A stretch of DNA of 8,979 bases, taken from assembly GCA_947485035.1 (NCBI GenBank), contig CANKQN010000033.1, positions 1 through 8,979 on the forward strand, given 5' to 3'. This stretch comes from Rickettsiales bacterium (GTDB taxonomy: Bacteria > Pseudomonadota > Alphaproteobacteria > Rickettsiales > Deianiraeaceae). The notes under the pieces were generated by a model that was not told the origin of the DNA, did no database searches, and was given only the letters and a program-made list of their open reading frames with translations. Positions 7,094-8,979 of the stretch are shown one piece after another; within the stretch, counting starts at the first letter, position 1; each line of letters starts with the position of its first letter. The translations under genes and the position numbers were made by a program.

Positions 7094-7420
7094 ATGTACG
7101 ACAATACCAACATATTTGCCAAAATTATTCGCAAAGAAATTCCATGCAAAATTGTTTATGAAGACGAAACCGTTATGGCATTTCACGATATCAACCCCCG
7201 TGCTTCAATACATGTTTTAGTGATTCCAAAAATTGAATCCGAAACATTCACAGATTTCACAACGAATAATAGAGACGAAATGCTCGCAAATTTCTTCAAA
7301 AAAGTTAACAATATTGCATGCGATATTTTGAAACTGCCAAGTTTTCGCCTGCAAATCAACAATGGAGCAAACTCCGGACAGGAGGTTTTTCATTTCCATG
7401 TTCACATTTTATCGAGCTAA
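7094..7420 (+). CDS. HIT-family (Hint-like) nucleotide hydrolase/transferase, short C-terminus
   Basis: Members of the histidine-triad family cleave nucleoside phosphoramidates and related adenylates in the cytoplasm; the physiological substrate in bacteria is generally unclear. The 108 residues begin with the typical Hint opening (IFAKIIRKEIPCKIVYEDE, then MAFHDINPRASIHVLVIPK) and end with the triad HFHVHIL: H100, H102 and H104, of which H102 should be the catalytic nucleophile. NNGANSGQEV before the triad is also typical. Usual members run about 10 or more residues past the triad (GGR...PG); here the protein stops at HVHILSS, and its stop codon overlaps the stop region of convergent rnc by 4 bases. 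The start ATG follows the NDUFS4-like stop after a single base, so translation is probably coupled. The fold core is complete, so I treat it as functional. Confidence 0.95.
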   Translation: MYDNTNIFAKIIRKEIPCKIVYEDETVMAFHDINPRASIHVLVIPKIESETFTDFTTNNRDEMLANFFKKVNNIACDILKLPSFRLQINNGANSGQEVFHFHVHILSS

Positions 7421-7440
7421 TTTTTTTTAAAACTTGGCTC
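7414..7440. terminator. Imperfect hairpin over the convergent HIT/rnc stop codons
   Basis: In plus-strand RNA, GAGC (7414-7417) pairs with GCTC (7437-7440), followed inwards by a U-G wobble, two A-U pairs, a bulged C at 7433, and TTTT (7421-7424) with AAAA (7429-7432) around a TTTT loop: 11 pairs with one bulge. The minus-strand RNA would have an A/C mismatch in place of the wobble. There is no U-tract after the stem on either side, so it is not a standard Rho-independent terminator, but it is the only structure at this convergent junction. Confidence 0.3.
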
Positions 7441-8082
7441 TGAATCGATAATTGTTTGAGCACAGGCTTTTTCTGCATCTTTTTTTGTTAAGCCTTTGCC
7501 TTCAAATTTTCTTCCACAAACAGCAACCGTTGCAATGAAAAATGCACCGTCTTGAGAAATGATATACTGCGGTAGAGACTTGAATTTTTTCTGAAAAAAT
7601 TCCTGCACAGAAGATTTCGCATCTTTGGGTGGTGTGAGGTCTTTTAGGAAAAATTCCGCCCAGTTTTCAAGCACAAATTTTTCAGCATTTTGAATGTTAG
7701 AATCAAGAAAAATTGCACCAATAATTGCCTCAATGGCATCTTCGCCAACCTTTGCAACGTTGTAACTTTCATCTTTTTTTTGTGCGTTAGAAAGAATTAT
7801 ATGGGGCATAATATCAATGTTTGTAGCAACTTCAAAGCAAACAGAACCGCACACAAGGTGTGAGTGTCTGCGTGAAATTTGCCCCTCGTCTTCGCTTGGA
7901 AATTGCTTGAAAAGTGCGTTAGCTATGATAAAATTCAGTACTTTATCGCCAAGAAATTCAAGTCGCTGATAGCTCTTAATATTCTTGCCATCAAGCTTTT
8001 TACTGGGGTGAGTCAACGCCTCCGTTAAAAGTTCCTTTTTGTTGAAAACATACCGCAGCTTTGATTCTATATTAGATAACAT
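7417..8082 (-). CDS. rnc: Ribonuclease III
   Basis: RNase III cuts double-stranded RNA, maturing rRNA precursors and processing mRNAs and antisense duplexes. The 221 residues are the usual length. The N-terminal nuclease domain holds the signature QRLEFLGDKVLN (39-50) with catalytic E42 and D46 (E. coli E41, D45), and GEDAIEAIIGAIFLD (113-127) with D115 and E118 (E. coli D114, E117). A double-stranded RNA-binding domain follows at about 154-212 (DAKSSVQEFFQKK..LPQYII, then GKGLTKKDAEKACA). The residue at the start of the signature, E38 in E. coli, is Q39 here, a change also seen in some eukaryotic RNase III relatives. The four metal-binding carboxylates are kept. The ATG lies inside the end of def (11-bp overlap), without a visible Shine-Dalgarno, so the two are probably translationally coupled. 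It ends with TAG, the only non-TAA stop in the window. Confidence 0.97.
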   Translation of the reverse strand: MLSNIESKLRYVFNKKELLTEALTHPSKKLDGKNIKSYQRLEFLGDKVLNFIIANALFKQFPSEDEGQISRRHSHLVCGSVCFEVATNIDIMPHIILSNAQKKDESYNVAKVGEDAIEAIIGAIFLDSNIQNAEKFVLENWAEFFLKDLTPPKDAKSSVQEFFQKKFKSLPQYIISQDGAFFIATVAVCGRKFEGKGLTKKDAEKACAQTIIDSEPSFKKN

Positions 8083-8602
8083 TTTTCATTGTGCGTTTAA
8101 TTTTTTTAATTTTTGTGTGCATCATTGTGCGTTTGAGGTCAGAAACATACGAGCCAATAGTCTTGCCATTGAGGTGGTCAATTTCATGCTGAATGCAGGT
8201 TGAAAGCAGACCGTCAGCATCAAGTTCGCACTGGTTTGAGTCAAGATCAAGATACCTCACGCGAATTTGTTTTGGGCGTTCTATATTCACAAATTGGTCA
8301 GGAAATGAAAGGCAGCCTTCGTTGTACAAATTTAAAGTTGAATCGTTGTGGATTATTTCGGGATTTATCATAATAATTTGCCCAGTTTGTTTATTGGTGT
8401 TCTTTTCACCTTGTAAATCAACCACAATAATGCGTTCAAGAATACCAACTTGCACCGCAGAAAGACCAATTCCGCCAAAATCATACATAGTATCAAACAT
8501 ATCGTTGCAAATTTCCTTCGTCTTTTCGGTAATTTCCAAAACTGGCAGTGAAGTTTTTTGCAGTATTGGGTTTGGAGCTATCACAAGTTTTAATATTGCC
8601 AT
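8072..8602 (-). CDS. def: Peptide deformylase
   Basis: Peptide deformylase removes the formyl group from the N-terminal methionine of new proteins in the cytoplasm, using a metal ion (usually Fe2+). The 176 residues contain all three family motifs: motif I GIGLSAVQVG (44-53, with the usual second A as S48), motif II EGCLSFP (95-101) with metal ligand C97, and motif III QHEIDHLNG (138-146) with ligands H139 and H143 and catalytic E140. The C-terminus is a lysine-rich helix (LKRTMMHTKIKKIKR) as in type 1 enzymes. The start ATG is 4 bases after the stop of the AsmA-like gene and preceded only by a weak AAGAA. It overlaps rnc by 11 bases. The gene is not paired with fmt (formyltransferase), its common partner elsewhere. 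Confidence 0.98.
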   Translation of the reverse strand: MAILKLVIAPNPILQKTSLPVLEITEKTKEICNDMFDTMYDFGGIGLSAVQVGILERIIVVDLQGEKNTNKQTGQIIMINPEIIHNDSTLNLYNEGCLSFPDQFVNIERPKQIRVRYLDLDSNQCELDADGLLSTCIQHEIDHLNGKTIGSYVSDLKRTMMHTKIKKIKRTMKNVI

Positions 8603-8606
8603 ATAT

Positions 8607-8979
8607 TTATTTCTTTATGTTGTTAAAAAGTTTGTTAAGTTTTCTAAGCTTTTCCTGAGGCGATTTATTGGAAAACTCCTCCTCAACAATTGCCCTTGCA
8701 CTTTGTTTGATGTAAGAACTTGCTTCGATTGAATAAACGGGATTTTGTGTTGTTCCATCAATTTTTAACGATGGCAATGCAGACGAATTTTTCGATGGCG
8801 TAATTATGTAGTGCAAGTCGCCATTTGTCATCTTCATTTCACCAGAAACATTGAAGGCAAGGGCGTTTTGCCTTGCGGTGAAAAAATCGTTTATCAGCAC
8901 ACCATTGATTATTGTTATTTTTGCGGATATGCTGTCAATTTTGGATTTCATATTATACAGAAAATATTTTTCCTTGATG
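8607..8979 (-). CDS. AsmA-like envelope protein, C-terminal end (5'-truncated by window edge)
   Basis: Only the last 123 residues are visible. The frame stays open to base 8979, so the ATG at 8951 is most likely an internal methionine and not the start. The segment ISAKITIINGVLINDFFTA, followed by NVSGEMKMTNGDLHYII, SLKIDGTTQNPVYSIEAS and a charged tail, resembles the C-terminal region of AsmA/TamB-like proteins (pattern: GxxxIxxGVxxND, GxGxIDLxxxxLDY, xxIxGTxxxPxxxPD). Full AsmA proteins are several hundred to over a thousand residues, anchored in the inner membrane with a long periplasmic part, and are linked to outer-membrane assembly and lipid transport. The last 30 residues (EEEFSNKSPQEKLRKLNKLF) look helical and basic. 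It is the first visible gene of a minus-strand run with def and rnc. The family call is tentative because the N-terminus is missing. Confidence 0.7.
   Translation of the reverse strand, partial: IKEKYFLYNMKSKIDSISAKITIINGVLINDFFTARQNALAFNVSGEMKMTNGDLHYIITPSKNSSALPSLKIDGTTQNPVYSIEASSYIKQSARAIVEEEFSNKSPQEKLRKLNKLFNNIKK

Noticed and set aside
8193..8732. 179-codon plus-strand open frame opposite def and the AsmA-like gene
   Set aside because: It is antisense to genes with clear catalytic motifs, has no recognisable domain, and spans two genes; a shadow frame.
1..8979. Possible recoding of TGA as tryptophan (no TGA stop is used by any gene here)
   Set aside because: Conserved tryptophans are all encoded by TGG in frames read with the standard code, and ten genes preferring TAA is expected in A+T-rich DNA.

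Overview
The window is A+T-rich, gene-dense DNA (roughly two-thirds A+T by eye) from a bacterium that is most likely an alphaproteobacterium. Three things point there: a protein of the NDUFS4/ETC complex I family, a large bacterial NAD-glutamate dehydrogenase, and a solitary-looking VirB9 type IV secretion protein. A+T richness, tiny intergenic gaps and an isolated vir gene suggest a host-associated lineage such as Rickettsiales or Holosporales, but that placement is inference. Ten protein genes are supported; two of them, at the window edges, are partial. I see no RNA gene, CRISPR array, insertion sequence or attachment site. Nine genes stop with TAA and one (rnc) with TAG.

Layout: (1) 1-477, plus strand, the C-terminal third of glmU (UDP-GlcNAc synthesis), converging with (2) 483-5476, minus strand, a two-gene unit in which a short NAD-glutamate dehydrogenase is followed by mnmG with a TAATG stop/start overlap. 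(3) 5477-5545 is the only real intergenic region. It holds two divergent sigma70-like promoters that overlap completely and together form a 35-bp imperfect palindrome. (4) 5546-7420, plus strand, a tight four-gene run: virB9, an unknown small membrane protein, an NDUFS4-like complex I accessory subunit and a HIT-family protein, separated by 11, 6 and 1 bases. (5) 7417-8979, minus strand: the end of an AsmA-like protein, then def (peptide deformylase) and rnc (RNase III), closely packed. rnc and the HIT gene converge with a 4-bp overlap at their stop codons.

Functionally this is mostly housekeeping: envelope precursor synthesis, tRNA wobble modification, glutamate entry into the TCA cycle, respiration, protein N-terminal maturation and RNA processing, with one secretion gene inserted among them. 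The points most worth a second look are the symmetric shared promoter, the glutamate dehydrogenase lacking about 500 or more N-terminal residues compared with its relatives, and the virB9 plus unknown membrane protein pair at the head of an otherwise metabolic operon. I found no convincing wholly new system.
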